Source: SZUA-365 sp034002405
GTDB lineage: Bacteria; Bacteroidota; Ignavibacteria; SZUA-365
Direction of reading: 5' to 3'
DNA: 38,458 bases
NCBI GenBank assembly: GCA_034002405.1
Contig: JAVFAS010000033.1
Coordinates: forward strand, 1 to 38,458
The notes below the pieces were generated by a model. That model saw nothing but the letters and a program-made list of their open reading frames with translations. It had not been told where the DNA came from and searched no databases. The position numbers were made by a program, and so were the translations under genes. How positions within the stretch are numbered: the first letter of the stretch is position 1; the number at the start of each line of letters is the position of its first letter. This document shows positions 1-6,936 of the stretch, piece after piece.

Positions 1-126
1 GTGCGCGGCTGTTCGTGCGCGGCTGTTCGTGCGCGGCTGTTCGTGCGCGGCTGTTCGTGCGCGGCTGTTCGTGCGCGGCTGTTCGTGCGCGGCTGTTCGT
101 GCGCGGCTGTTCGTGCGCGGCTGTTC
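1..126. repeat. 14-bp tandem repeat, nine exact copies
   Basis: The unit GTGCGCGGCTGTTC is repeated nine times without a mismatch from the first base of the window. Because 14 is not a multiple of three, any reading frame through it gives a 14-residue repeat that cycles through all frames, so the open frames here are by-products. The perfect copies at the very edge suggest the contig ends inside a longer array. I see no gene, promoter or known repeat class in it. Confidence 0.95.
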
Positions 127-192
127 GGGACAACATCGCATCGCGGGTGAACACGGACGGAGTCTGTTTTTTTTCACGAACTCACCCCCCTG

Positions 193-218
193 CCCCCCTC
201 TCTTGACAGAGAGGGGGG
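193..218. repeat. Perfect 10-bp inverted repeat (C6TCTC / GAGAG6)
   Basis: Arms at 193-202 and 209-218 pair perfectly around the loop TTGACA. A second C-run (185-190) lies just before it. There is no T-run after either arm, so this is not an obvious Rho-independent terminator. It may be a dispersed intergenic hairpin element. The rest of the 127-338 stretch holds no gene; it contains a T-run at 168-175 and the short palindrome listed separately. Confidence 0.6.
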
Positions 219-292
219 TGCCCAGTGCGCGAAATCATTGCCACCCGCACGCATTTGTCCGGGAAATGTGTTAGGTTGTGGGAAAAGAATAA

Positions 293-308
293 CGGACAGA
301 AGTGTCCG
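293..308. promoter_or_regulatory. Short palindrome upstream of the cytochrome gene
   Basis: CGGACA and TGTCCG form a perfect 6-bp inverted repeat with a 4-base GAAG spacer, about 30 bases before the pentaheme cytochrome start. It could be an operator half-site pair or a small leader hairpin. No regulator is identified and no convincing promoter hexamers could be placed around it. Confidence 0.3.
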
Positions 309-338
309 CTATATGAACCGCACCTTCCGGAGGACATG

Positions 339-1703
339 ATGGGTACGACACTCCGCACAATGATTCTTCTCTCGCTGGTCGCGTGCTTCGCGGTGTCCGC
401 GCGGGCGCAGACCGCGAAATTCGGGGATGGACTGAAGGGAGGATATGCCTACGATCTGTTCGAGACGCCGGTGCGCTGCGCGAGCTGCCACAAGGATTTC
501 GCGCGGCAGTACGAGCAGGCGATGATGTCACAGGCCTACACGCATGCGTGGGACGAGATCGAGTATTTCAAGCTCGCCGTGCCGCATTCGCAACGCGATC
601 CGAAGTTCAAGGACGCGCAGGAGGGCTGCAACGGCTGTCACGCGCCGCTGGCGTTCATGGCGGGCGAGGTGCCGCCGCCGAAACCCTTTACCGGCTCGCG
701 CGCGGATGAAAGCGTGTCCTGCGATGTTTGTCACACCATCACCGGCACCGGCGAACAGCCGCCGGTGAATTTCAGCTTCACCATCGAACCCGGCCGTACC
801 AAACTCGGCAATCGCGAGGGCATCGAGTCACCGCATCACCTGACGAAGAAACACGATTTCACCGTCTCGCCCGATCTCTGTGGCAGCTGCCACAACGAGA
901 AAAATCCCTTCGGACTCTGGGTGAAGAGCACACAGCTCGAATGGAAGGAAGGTCCCTACGCGAAGGAAGGCGTCCGCTGTCAGGATTGTCACATGCCACC
1001 GGCGAAGGGACGCAATTCCATCATGTCGAAGGACCACGACGACATCGCCCAGCATCTCTTCACCGGCGCGCATTCGCCCGCGCGGCTGGCGGGCGCGGTG
1101 GAGGTGAACGTGTATCCCGATGTGCGCGCGGTCGTGCCGGGCGAGCAGCTGAAAATCACCGTCTCCTGCTACAATCACAAGGCGGGACACAAGATTCCCT
1201 CGGGGTCGGTCGAGGAACGCCAGCTCTGGCTGACCGTCACCGCGATCGATGCCCACGGGAAGACGTACCATCTGCCGGTGGATGCCAAGGGATTCGACGG
1301 TGAGGAATTCACCATCTCCTCGAATGCCCTTGCGTTCCAGGACATGGGCTTCATGATGGACACGCCGGACTTCAAGGGGCTGCCGCGCGACGCCCTGCCG
1401 CATGAAGGCGACCGCGTGTTCCGCATGGCGTATTTCGATCCGCAGGATCGCATGACCATCGCGCAGTGGAACACCGCGCGATTCGGAACGGATTACCGCA
1501 TCGGTCCGCGCGAGACGAAAACCGAAACCTACACCTGGAAGCTCCCCGCCGACCTGCCACTCGGCCGGGTCCGCATCGTCGCCGAGATGCAGTACCGCCG
1601 GCTGATCAAATCCGTGGGCGACTATCTCGGCGTGCCCGCCGAGGAGATGAAGGCGGAATTCATCAATCGGGGGGAAAGCTGGTTCGAGGCCGTGGACTAT
1701 TAA
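339..1703 (+). CDS. Secreted pentaheme c-type cytochrome
   Basis: This is a 454-residue exported multiheme cytochrome, probably a periplasmic electron carrier or redox enzyme. Residues 1-23 are a signal peptide ending in a typical AxA-type site (SARAQ). Five CxxCH heme-attachment motifs lie at about residues 47, 97, 128, 181 and 214, an N-terminal layout like the cytochrome c554 family. Residues from about 250 to 454 lack heme motifs and look like a beta-rich domain. ATG 339 is chosen over ATG 336 because GGAGG at 329-333 sits five bases before it; the frame runs further upstream without a ribosome site. The next gene, 24 bases downstream, encodes a heme-porin, so the two probably form one operon and pass electrons across the outer membrane. 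The physiological donor and acceptor cannot be read from the sequence. Confidence 0.9.
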   Translation: MGTTLRTMILLSLVACFAVSARAQTAKFGDGLKGGYAYDLFETPVRCASCHKDFARQYEQAMMSQAYTHAWDEIEYFKLAVPHSQRDPKFKDAQEGCNGCHAPLAFMAGEVPPPKPFTGSRADESVSCDVCHTITGTGEQPPVNFSFTIEPGRTKLGNREGIESPHHLTKKHDFTVSPDLCGSCHNEKNPFGLWVKSTQLEWKEGPYAKEGVRCQDCHMPPAKGRNSIMSKDHDDIAQHLFTGAHSPARLAGAVEVNVYPDVRAVVPGEQLKITVSCYNHKAGHKIPSGSVEERQLWLTVTAIDAHGKTYHLPVDAKGFDGEEFTISSNALAFQDMGFMMDTPDFKGLPRDALPHEGDRVFRMAYFDPQDRMTIAQWNTARFGTDYRIGPRETKTETYTWKLPADLPLGRVRIVAEMQYRRLIKSVGDYLGVPAEEMKAEFINRGESWFEAVDY

Positions 1704-1727
1704 CACCGCACATTTCAGGAAGACATC

Positions 1728-2936
1728 ATGAAAAAAAACCAACTCATTCTTTTTCTGCTGGCGATACTGCTGGCACTGCCGTCGGTTTCCCATGCCATTC
1801 CCGCCTTCGCGCGGAAATACAACATCAGCTGTTCGACCTGCCACAGCATGGTGCCGAAGCTGAAACCCTACGGCGAGGATTTCGCGGGCAACGCGTTCCG
1901 TCTGCCCGACGCGCCCGAACCGCCACGGACCTATGTCGAGGCGGGGGATGACATGATGCTGCTGCACCGTTTCTTCCCGATCGCCGTGCGCTTCGACGGC
2001 TTCCTGCAATACGCGAAGCGGGACGCCGGAGAGTTCGATTTCCAGGCGCCGTACGGGGTGAAGCTCATGAGCGGCGGTCCCGTCACCGAGGATATCGGCT
2101 ACTACATGTATTTCTACATGAACGAACGCGGCGAGGTCGCGGGACTCGAGGATGCCTACGTGCATTTCAACGATCTGTTCGGATCGGATCTCGACGTGAT
2201 GCTCGGCCAGTTCCAGGTCAGTGATCCGCTGTTCAAACGCGAGCTGCGGCTTTCGCTCGAGGATTATGAAGTGTATCGCATGCGTCCTGTCCACTCGCAT
2301 GCCAACCTCACCTACGACCGTGGCGTCATGCTGACCTACGGCTTCGCGTTCGGACTCGATCTCGTCGCCGAGGCCCTCAACGGCAACGGTATCGGAGAAG
2401 CGGAAAATCGGATCTTCGATATCGACAATGGCAAGGCCTTCGCCTTCCGCGCCTCGCAGTCGATCGGTCCCGTGCGCGTGGGAGGCTTCGTCTACCGCGG
2501 CGAGGAAATGTTCCACAATGTCGCGTTCTCCTATGCGGGCGGCGCCCTGCAGGTCTCCGACGTGAAAAACGTCGTCACCTATTTCGGCCCTGACCTCACC
2601 ATCGGCAACGACTACGTCGAACTCAACGCGCAGTACCTGCACCGCATCGACAGCGACATCCCGTTTGCCTCCACCGAGGGCACCGCGCTGCGCGAAAACA
2701 CGATGGACGGTATCATGGCCGAACTCGTGTGGCTGCCGGGTGGACCCGAATCCACCTGGGGCTTCGTCGGCCTCTACAACATGGCCGAGGACAAGGACAG
2801 CGGTTGGAAATACCACACCGCCACCCTCAGCGCCTCGCGCCTGCTCGCCCGTAACCTGCGCCTGATCGGCGAGGTCACCTACGACCTCGAGGAAGAGACG
2901 CCGCGGGTCTCGGTGGGCTTCGTCTCGGGCTTCTGA
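1728..2936 (+). CDS. Outer-membrane porin-like protein with N-terminal monoheme motif
   Basis: This 402-residue protein has a signal peptide (about 1-23, ending SHA) followed at once by one heme-binding motif, CSTCH at residues 35-39. The remainder alternates polar and aromatic or hydrophobic residues in short strands and ends in Gly-Phe, as expected of an outer-membrane beta-barrel. A heme domain joined to a barrel fits a porin-cytochrome conduit. AGGAAG (1717-1722) precedes the ATG by five bases. With the upstream pentaheme cytochrome it forms a two-gene unit closed by a strong terminator at 2954-3000. A role in extracellular electron transfer or in reducing an external acceptor is inferred from this architecture only. 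The barrel could instead be a substrate channel with a structural heme. Confidence 0.82.
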   Translation: MKKNQLILFLLAILLALPSVSHAIPAFARKYNISCSTCHSMVPKLKPYGEDFAGNAFRLPDAPEPPRTYVEAGDDMMLLHRFFPIAVRFDGFLQYAKRDAGEFDFQAPYGVKLMSGGPVTEDIGYYMYFYMNERGEVAGLEDAYVHFNDLFGSDLDVMLGQFQVSDPLFKRELRLSLEDYEVYRMRPVHSHANLTYDRGVMLTYGFAFGLDLVAEALNGNGIGEAENRIFDIDNGKAFAFRASQSIGPVRVGGFVYRGEEMFHNVAFSYAGGALQVSDVKNVVTYFGPDLTIGNDYVELNAQYLHRIDSDIPFASTEGTALRENTMDGIMAELVWLPGGPESTWGFVGLYNMAEDKDSGWKYHTATLSASRLLARNLRLIGEVTYDLEEETPRVSVGFVSGF

Positions 2937-2953
2937 CGAACATTCTCCGAATG

Positions 2954-3000
2954 CGCGCACGCGCACGGCATCGAAACCGTGCCCGTGCGCGATTTTTTTT
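2954..3000 (+). terminator. Rho-independent terminator of the cytochrome-porin unit
   Basis: Arms 2954-2968 and 2977-2991 form a 15-bp GC-rich stem with one mismatch (2962/2983) and an 8-base loop, followed by eight T from 2993 to 3000. It ends the cytochrome-porin unit just before the blaI promoter. Confidence 0.85.
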
Positions 3001-3001
3001 C

Positions 3002-3030
3002 TTGACATCCTCCTAATCGTTTCGTATCAT
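3002..3030 (+). promoter_or_regulatory. blaI promoter (TTGACA-17-TATCAT)
   Basis: The -35 hexamer TTGACA is at 3002-3007 and the -10 TATCAT at 3025-3030, with the ideal 17-base spacing. Transcription should start near 3036-3038. The palindrome that follows begins at the last base of the -10 box, so a bound repressor would block polymerase. Confidence 0.8.
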
Positions 3031-3047
3031 TACTAAGTAATTAGTAA
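3030..3047. promoter_or_regulatory. Probable BlaI operator palindrome
   Basis: TTACTAA, a 4-base GTAA spacer and TTAGTAA form a perfect 7-bp inverted repeat touching the -10 box and covering the expected start of transcription. BlaI/MecI repressors bind dyad operators in their own promoters, so autorepression relieved by the neighbouring BlaR1-like protease is the likely logic. The exact base pattern is not the classical staphylococcal box, so the assignment rests on position and symmetry. Confidence 0.7.
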
Positions 3048-3059
3048 CATGGAGCGATC

Positions 3060-3512
3060 ATGGCAACACGGAAGCACGAGCTTTCCGCGGCGGAGTGGGA
3101 ACTGATGGCGGTGATCTGGGATGCCGCGGGACCGGTGACGGTGCGCGAGGTGCTCGACACGGCCTATCCCAACGACGAGAAGGCGTACACGACCGTTCAG
3201 ACGCTGATGAATATCCTCGTCGACAAAGGGGTGCTCACGCGCGTGAAAAAGGGTCCCATCAATCAGTACACCCCGGTCGTCCGGCGCGAGAAAATACTGG
3301 ATCATTCGATGGCCACCGTCGCCGACCGCATGTTCCGCGGCAGCTTCGGCGCGATGGCGTCGTTCCTTGTCCGCAGCCGCAAGCTTTCGGACGAGGATCT
3401 CGCCGCGCTGCGGCACATGCTCGACGAAGAGGATGCCGCGTCCGGCGCACGGAACGGGAAGGAAAAACAGAACGGGAAGGAAAAACGGAACGGAACGGAG
3501 GCGCGGCCATGA
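3060..3512 (+). CDS. blaI: BlaI/MecI-family transcriptional repressor
   Basis: This 150-residue repressor has a winged helix-turn-helix over about residues 8-80 (ELMAVIWDAAGPVTVREV, then a YTTVQTLMNILVDKG recognition region) and a short dimerisation region (about 85-125), as in BlaI/MecI/CopY proteins. It should repress its own operon through the palindrome in its promoter until cleaved by the co-encoded M56 protease. GGAG at 3051-3054 precedes the ATG. The C-terminal tail is a charged six-residue repeat (NGKEKQ, NGKEKR, NGTEAR) encoded by 18-bp DNA repeats at 3453-3506, which is not part of the usual family fold. The stop overlaps the next start by four bases (ATGA), showing translational coupling. 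Beta-lactam sensing is not implied; such pairs also respond to other signals. Confidence 0.92.
   Translation: MATRKHELSAAEWELMAVIWDAAGPVTVREVLDTAYPNDEKAYTTVQTLMNILVDKGVLTRVKKGPINQYTPVVRREKILDHSMATVADRMFRGSFGAMASFLVRSRKLSDEDLAALRHMLDEEDAASGARNGKEKQNGKEKRNGTEARP
3453..3506 (+). repeat. 18-bp in-frame tandem repeat in blaI tail
   Basis: Three consecutive 18-bp units (3453-3470, 3471-3488, 3489-3506), the first two nearly identical and the third diverged, encode the hydrophilic BlaI tail. Copy-number change would leave the reading frame intact and would shift the distance between the end of blaI and the start of blaR1. Confidence 0.85.
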
Positions 3513-4885
3513 CCATGCTCCTTGACGTTCTGTGCATGCAGGCGGGAAGTATCCTGAACGTCTGGATGACCATGCAGCTGCAGACCGCGGCGTTTGTCGT
3601 GCTCTTGCTGCTCGTCGAGCGCGCGCTGCCGGCGCGTTGGTCCACCCCGCGCCTGCGCTATCTGTTATGGACGACGGTGTTGCTCAAGGCCCTGCTGCCG
3701 CCGGTCGTCGCGTTTCCCGGAACGTCCGCGCTGTCCATGCCACTCGTGCTGCTCGCCCCCGTCGAAGTCCTGGCGGGCGCGACGGCTTCCAGCGGGACCG
3801 CGACGTTGATTACAGCAGAAATTATCATCCTTTTTATATTTATCGCTGCCTCCCTCATCCTGGCGGGGATCGCGTTCTCCCGGGCGCTGTCGCTGCGGCG
3901 GGTGTTGCGGGACGCGACGCCGTATGCTGTTCTTCCCGCGGGGGACTGGCCGCCGGTGTTTGTCTCCGACCGCATTCCCACGCCCCTGGCGACGGGTATC
4001 CGCGCGCCGCGCATCTACATCACACCCGCGATCGCCGCGGCGCCGCGGGACATTCTCCTCGCGGTGCTGCAGCATGAACGCGCGCACATCCGTCGGCGGG
4101 ACGGAATCGTGGTCGTGATGCAGACGCTCGTGCAAATCGCGTACGCGCTCAATCCCCTGGTATGGATGGCCAACCTGCGCCTGTTCCGATACCGTGAGCT
4201 GATCTGCGACGAGGAAGCACTGGCGGCCACCGGTACGCGACCGAGTGATTACGGACGACTGCTCATCGGCTACGCCGAGGCCCAGCCCGCGCGGCTCCTC
4301 CAAACCGGCACTTGTTTCTTCGAAACCCGCCGCGGTTTCGTGCAGCGCATCTCGGAGTTGTTCAACGCCCAGGAACGCCCGGCGATGAAATGGAAGCACT
4401 ACATCCCCATCGTGCTCGTCGCGCTGATCATTCTTCCACTGTCCTGGCGCTGTGATCATCAGGAGATCACCTACACCGAGACCTTGACCAGGCCATCCGG
4501 GAATGCGTCGGATGGTGATCGAAAGGCGTCCGGACCGGTCGCCGCGCCGGACTATCCGGTGAAGTCCACGATGACGTACGAAAAAACGGATACGCTGCGA
4601 CAGATGAGCGGACCCCGCATCGAAGGAGGACTGGCGGCGCTGCAGGCTCAGATCAAATATCCGGAGGCAGCGATGCGGCGGAAGATCGAGGGCATGGTGG
4701 TTGTCGAGGCGACGATCACCGAGGACGGACCCGCGAGCGCGCTGCGCGTGCGGAAGTCCGTGCATCCGGATCTGGATGCCGCGGCGTTGCAGGCGGTGAA
4801 GGCCGTGCGATTCGCGGCCGGGTACCGTAACGGGAAGGTGATCGAATCGACGATTGCCATCCCGATCTCGTTCAAGCTGCAATGA
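3509..4885 (+). CDS. BlaR1-like M56 metallopeptidase fused to a TonB C-terminal domain
   Basis: This 458-residue inner-membrane protein has hydrophobic segments near residues 22-38, 50-68, 100-125 and 395-412 and the M56 zinc-protease motif HERAH at 189-193. The conserved RELICDEEAL region (about 229-238) supplies the third zinc ligand area. Residues about 370-458 form a TonB C-terminal domain (YPEAAMRRKIEGMVVV to the terminal FKLQ), which normally contacts outer-membrane receptors. M56 proteins sense a signal and cleave the BlaI repressor; fusion to TonB is common in Bacteroidota-type genomes. The start ATG overlaps the blaI stop by four bases. The substrate signal is unknown. The downstream gene carries a second copy of the same TonB domain. 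Confidence 0.88.
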   Translation: MTMLLDVLCMQAGSILNVWMTMQLQTAAFVVLLLLVERALPARWSTPRLRYLLWTTVLLKALLPPVVAFPGTSALSMPLVLLAPVEVLAGATASSGTATLITAEIIILFIFIAASLILAGIAFSRALSLRRVLRDATPYAVLPAGDWPPVFVSDRIPTPLATGIRAPRIYITPAIAAAPRDILLAVLQHERAHIRRRDGIVVVMQTLVQIAYALNPLVWMANLRLFRYRELICDEEALAATGTRPSDYGRLLIGYAEAQPARLLQTGTCFFETRRGFVQRISELFNAQERPAMKWKHYIPIVLVALIILPLSWRCDHQEITYTETLTRPSGNASDGDRKASGPVAAPDYPVKSTMTYEKTDTLRQMSGPRIEGGLAALQAQIKYPEAAMRRKIEGMVVVEATITEDGPASALRVRKSVHPDLDAAALQAVKAVRFAAGYRNGKVIESTIAIPISFKLQ

Positions 4886-4970
4886 GGAAATTCAATCCCG
4901 ACCCGCGTCGCGTTGTCATCCCCAAACGCGTGGTGAAACGCGCGGCGCTTCAATCAGGAAGGAGCATGAA

Positions 4971-5363
4971 ATGAAATACGTACGTTCCCTCATCATGGTA
5001 TTCACGTTGCTGTCCGTCCCTGCGCTGGCGCAGCAGGACGACGCGCCGGCCGTGAACGAAGCGGACTACCTCGAGACTGTCGAGTTCGCGCCTTCCATCA
5101 TCGGTGGCCTTGACGCCATGCGCAAGAACCTCGTCTATCCCCCCGAAGCCGTCCGCGACAGCGTGCAAGGCATGGTGGTCGTGCGCCTGCTCGTCAGCGA
5201 GACCGGCACGATCGACGACGCCGCGATCGTGAAAAGCGACAATATCCTCCTGAATGATGCCGCGCTCGCAGCCGCGCGGAAGGTGGAATTCACTCCGGCG
5301 AAAATGGGCGACAAGCCCGTCAAGGCAAAGGTCGTACTGCCGGTCATGTTCAAGCTGCGGTAG
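4971..5363 (+). CDS. Small secreted TonB C-terminal domain protein
   Basis: This 130-residue protein has a signal peptide (about 1-21, ending ALAQ) and then a single TonB C-terminal domain (about 38-130) clearly homologous to the end of the preceding BlaR1-like protein; both share the IGGL/EGGL, YP-EA and GMVVV blocks and a terminal FKL. It lacks the membrane anchor and proline-rich spacer of a classical TonB, so it is unlikely to transduce energy alone and may bind receptors or peptidoglycan in the periplasm. ATG 4971 is in frame and preceded by AGGAAGGAG (4956-4964). It follows the blaR1-like gene by 85 bases and is probably co-transcribed and controlled by BlaI. It may have arisen by duplication of the TonB domain next door. 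Confidence 0.85.
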   Translation: MKYVRSLIMVFTLLSVPALAQQDDAPAVNEADYLETVEFAPSIIGGLDAMRKNLVYPPEAVRDSVQGMVVVRLLVSETGTIDDAAIVKSDNILLNDAALAAARKVEFTPAKMGDKPVKAKVVLPVMFKLR

Positions 5364-5367
5364 GAAC

Positions 5368-5437
5368 ATAGCGAATGGCGAATAGCGAATGGCTAATAGC
5401 TAATAGCTAATAGCCATCAGCCATCAGCCATTAACTA
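5368..5437. repeat. Heptanucleotide array, ten degenerate units
   Basis: Ten 7-bp units run without interruption: ATAGCGA, ATGGCGA, ATAGCGA, ATGGCTA, ATAGCTA twice, ATAGCCA, TCAGCCA twice and TTAACTA. The array fills the space between two convergent genes and extends over the last codons and stop (5424-5426) of the minus-strand flavoprotein. A related array lies at 23333-23402. Confidence 0.85.
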
Positions 5438-6644
5438 TTCCAAACGTTTTCACCATTTCCCAGATGAGCGCGGGTTGGTGTTTCAACGCGGTTTTGAACA
5501 CGCCCCAGATCGTGCGTTTGTCCTCGCGAAGTTTGAGGACGTTGACCGCGATGTCATCGAGCGTCTCGTCGGGGAATTTGTAGACGGCGGCTTTCATGCG
5601 GGCGTAGGTGTCGTGCTTCGCGCCGATATCCTTGCGCCACTGCTTCGGATACTCATGCAGGAGCGAGAGGTCGTGTTTTTCGATCGCCCGCGCGATGGCC
5701 TCGCCGGCGAGTTTGCCACCGATCATGCCGCTGGTGATGCCGCCGCCGGACATCGGATTGACCTGATGCGCCGCGTCACCGACGAGCACGACGTTGCCGT
5801 GCACCAATGGATCGACCGTGGTGGCGCAGGGCACACCACCGGCGACGGTGGTCAGCACCGCGGCGTGAGGAAATCGGTGATCGACGAATTGCCGCAGATA
5901 CCGGATCGCGGCTTTTTTCTTCGAGGCCATGCCGCTGATACCGACCCCCACGTTGGCCATGCCATTTCCCTTCGGGAATATCCAGAGATAGCCCATGGGC
6001 GCGGTCTCCATTCCGAAATGGAATTCACAGACATCGTCCTCGAGATCCACATTGGCGATGGTCATCTGCGCGCAGGTTTCCATGTCGCGCAGGTGCGTGG
6101 TCGTGTCGATGCCCGCCCATTTCCCCACGCGTGATTCCACTCCATCGGCCCCCACGATCACACGCGCCTCGACCGTGCGCGGCTCGCCCTTCCAGGTAAA
6201 GGACACCCCGCGCCACTGCGCGGGTTCGTGCGCGCTTCTTCCATCATTGTGGGAGGGGAGTGTGGTGTCGGACGGGAGCAATCCGTCGACATGGCACTTT
6301 GTCCGCACCGTGACGCCGGCCGCCGCGGCGAGCCGCGCGAGGTCGTAGTCGAAGATGCGGCGCTCGAGGACGAAGCCGTGTCCGCCGAGATCGGGTTCGA
6401 CGACATGGCCCGCCGGCGAGATCAGCCGGAAGCGCTGGATGGTCGCGGCGATCCAGCGCGGGTCGATGTCCACGATTTTCTCGAGGCTGCGATTGCTCAC
6501 GGCCTCGCCGCAGCGCACGGGCATGCCGATGTCGCGGTCCTTTTCCAGCAGGAGCACCGAGGCGCCACCCGCCGCGGCGAAGCGCGCGCAGGTCGACCCG
6601 GCGGGACCCGCCCCGACGATCACCACATCGTAGCGTTCATTCAT
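5424..6644 (-). CDS. Geranylgeranyl reductase family FAD-dependent oxidoreductase
   Basis: This 406-residue flavoprotein has an N-terminal Rossmann dinucleotide motif (GAGPAGS, about residues 11-17), the RCGEAV region typical of the family, and the second FAD-contact block GDAAHQVNPMSGGG near residue 290. Homologues saturate isoprenoid double bonds in archaeal lipids, chlorophyll side chains or quinone tails; in a bacterium of this type a quinone or lipid tail is a likely substrate, but this is not shown. The gene for a 2[4Fe-4S] ferredoxin lies 66 bases upstream on the same strand, the arrangement expected when ferredoxin is the electron donor, as described for a methanogen enzyme. The last codons (VNG and stop) lie inside the heptanucleotide array, so the extreme C-terminus is repeat-derived. 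Confidence 0.88.
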   Translation of the reverse strand: MNERYDVVIVGAGPAGSTCARFAAAGGASVLLLEKDRDIGMPVRCGEAVSNRSLEKIVDIDPRWIAATIQRFRLISPAGHVVEPDLGGHGFVLERRIFDYDLARLAAAAGVTVRTKCHVDGLLPSDTTLPSHNDGRSAHEPAQWRGVSFTWKGEPRTVEARVIVGADGVESRVGKWAGIDTTTHLRDMETCAQMTIANVDLEDDVCEFHFGMETAPMGYLWIFPKGNGMANVGVGISGMASKKKAAIRYLRQFVDHRFPHAAVLTTVAGGVPCATTVDPLVHGNVVLVGDAAHQVNPMSGGGITSGMIGGKLAGEAIARAIEKHDLSLLHEYPKQWRKDIGAKHDTYARMKAAVYKFPDETLDDIAVNVLKLREDKRTIWGVFKTALKHQPALIWEMVKTFGIVNG

Positions 6645-6710
6645 GGCGCGAAGAAGTTGGAAGGGGGGAAGAACACAACAGGCCGGAGCGGATCCACGGC
6701 ATCGGGCATC

Positions 6711-6914
6711 TCATGCCGTGACTCCGTGCTTCTCCGGCCTGTTGAAAATGAGTGCTTCGAAGGGACACACCCACACGCATTTGGCGCAGTTGGTGCACCG
6801 CTCCTCGAGAATCGTGATCCGCGCTTCCTGCAGCTCGATGGCGTCTTCGGGACAGACCCCGACGCAGCAGCCGCAGAAATCGCAGGTGTCCTGTTTTATC
6901 TCTATCCGCAGCAC
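6711..6914 (-). CDS. 2[4Fe-4S] ferredoxin
   Basis: This 67-residue ferredoxin has two complete CxxCxxCxxxCP cluster motifs, with cysteines at 11, 14, 17, 21 and 40, 43, 46, 50. An extra cysteine at 16 lies inside the first motif. It should carry two low-potential [4Fe-4S] clusters in the cytoplasm. The start codon is GTG at 6914; no in-frame ATG fits and only a weak purine-rich stretch (GGGAAAG) precedes it. It lies between a T9SS-exported protein gene (22 bases upstream) and the geranylgeranyl reductase gene downstream, and the most natural partner is that reductase. Confidence 0.9.
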   Translation of the reverse strand: MLRIEIKQDTCDFCGCCVGVCPEDAIELQEARITILEERCTNCAKCVWVCPFEALIFNRPEKHGVTA

Positions 6915-6936
6915 GACATGACTTTCCCGGCGCCTC

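Noticed and set aside
15..274. Small open frames through the 14-bp repeat
   Set aside because: They are only the translation of the tandem repeat, with no ribosome site or family match.
828..3008. Open frame of 726 codons on the minus strand
   Set aside because: It is antisense to the cytochrome and heme-porin genes with the same compositional signature and no recognisable domain.
4966..4974. Three-codon frame ATGAAATGA overlapping the start of the TonB-domain gene
   Set aside because: It is out of frame with the gene, too short to judge, and the ribosome site serves ATG 4971 equally well.
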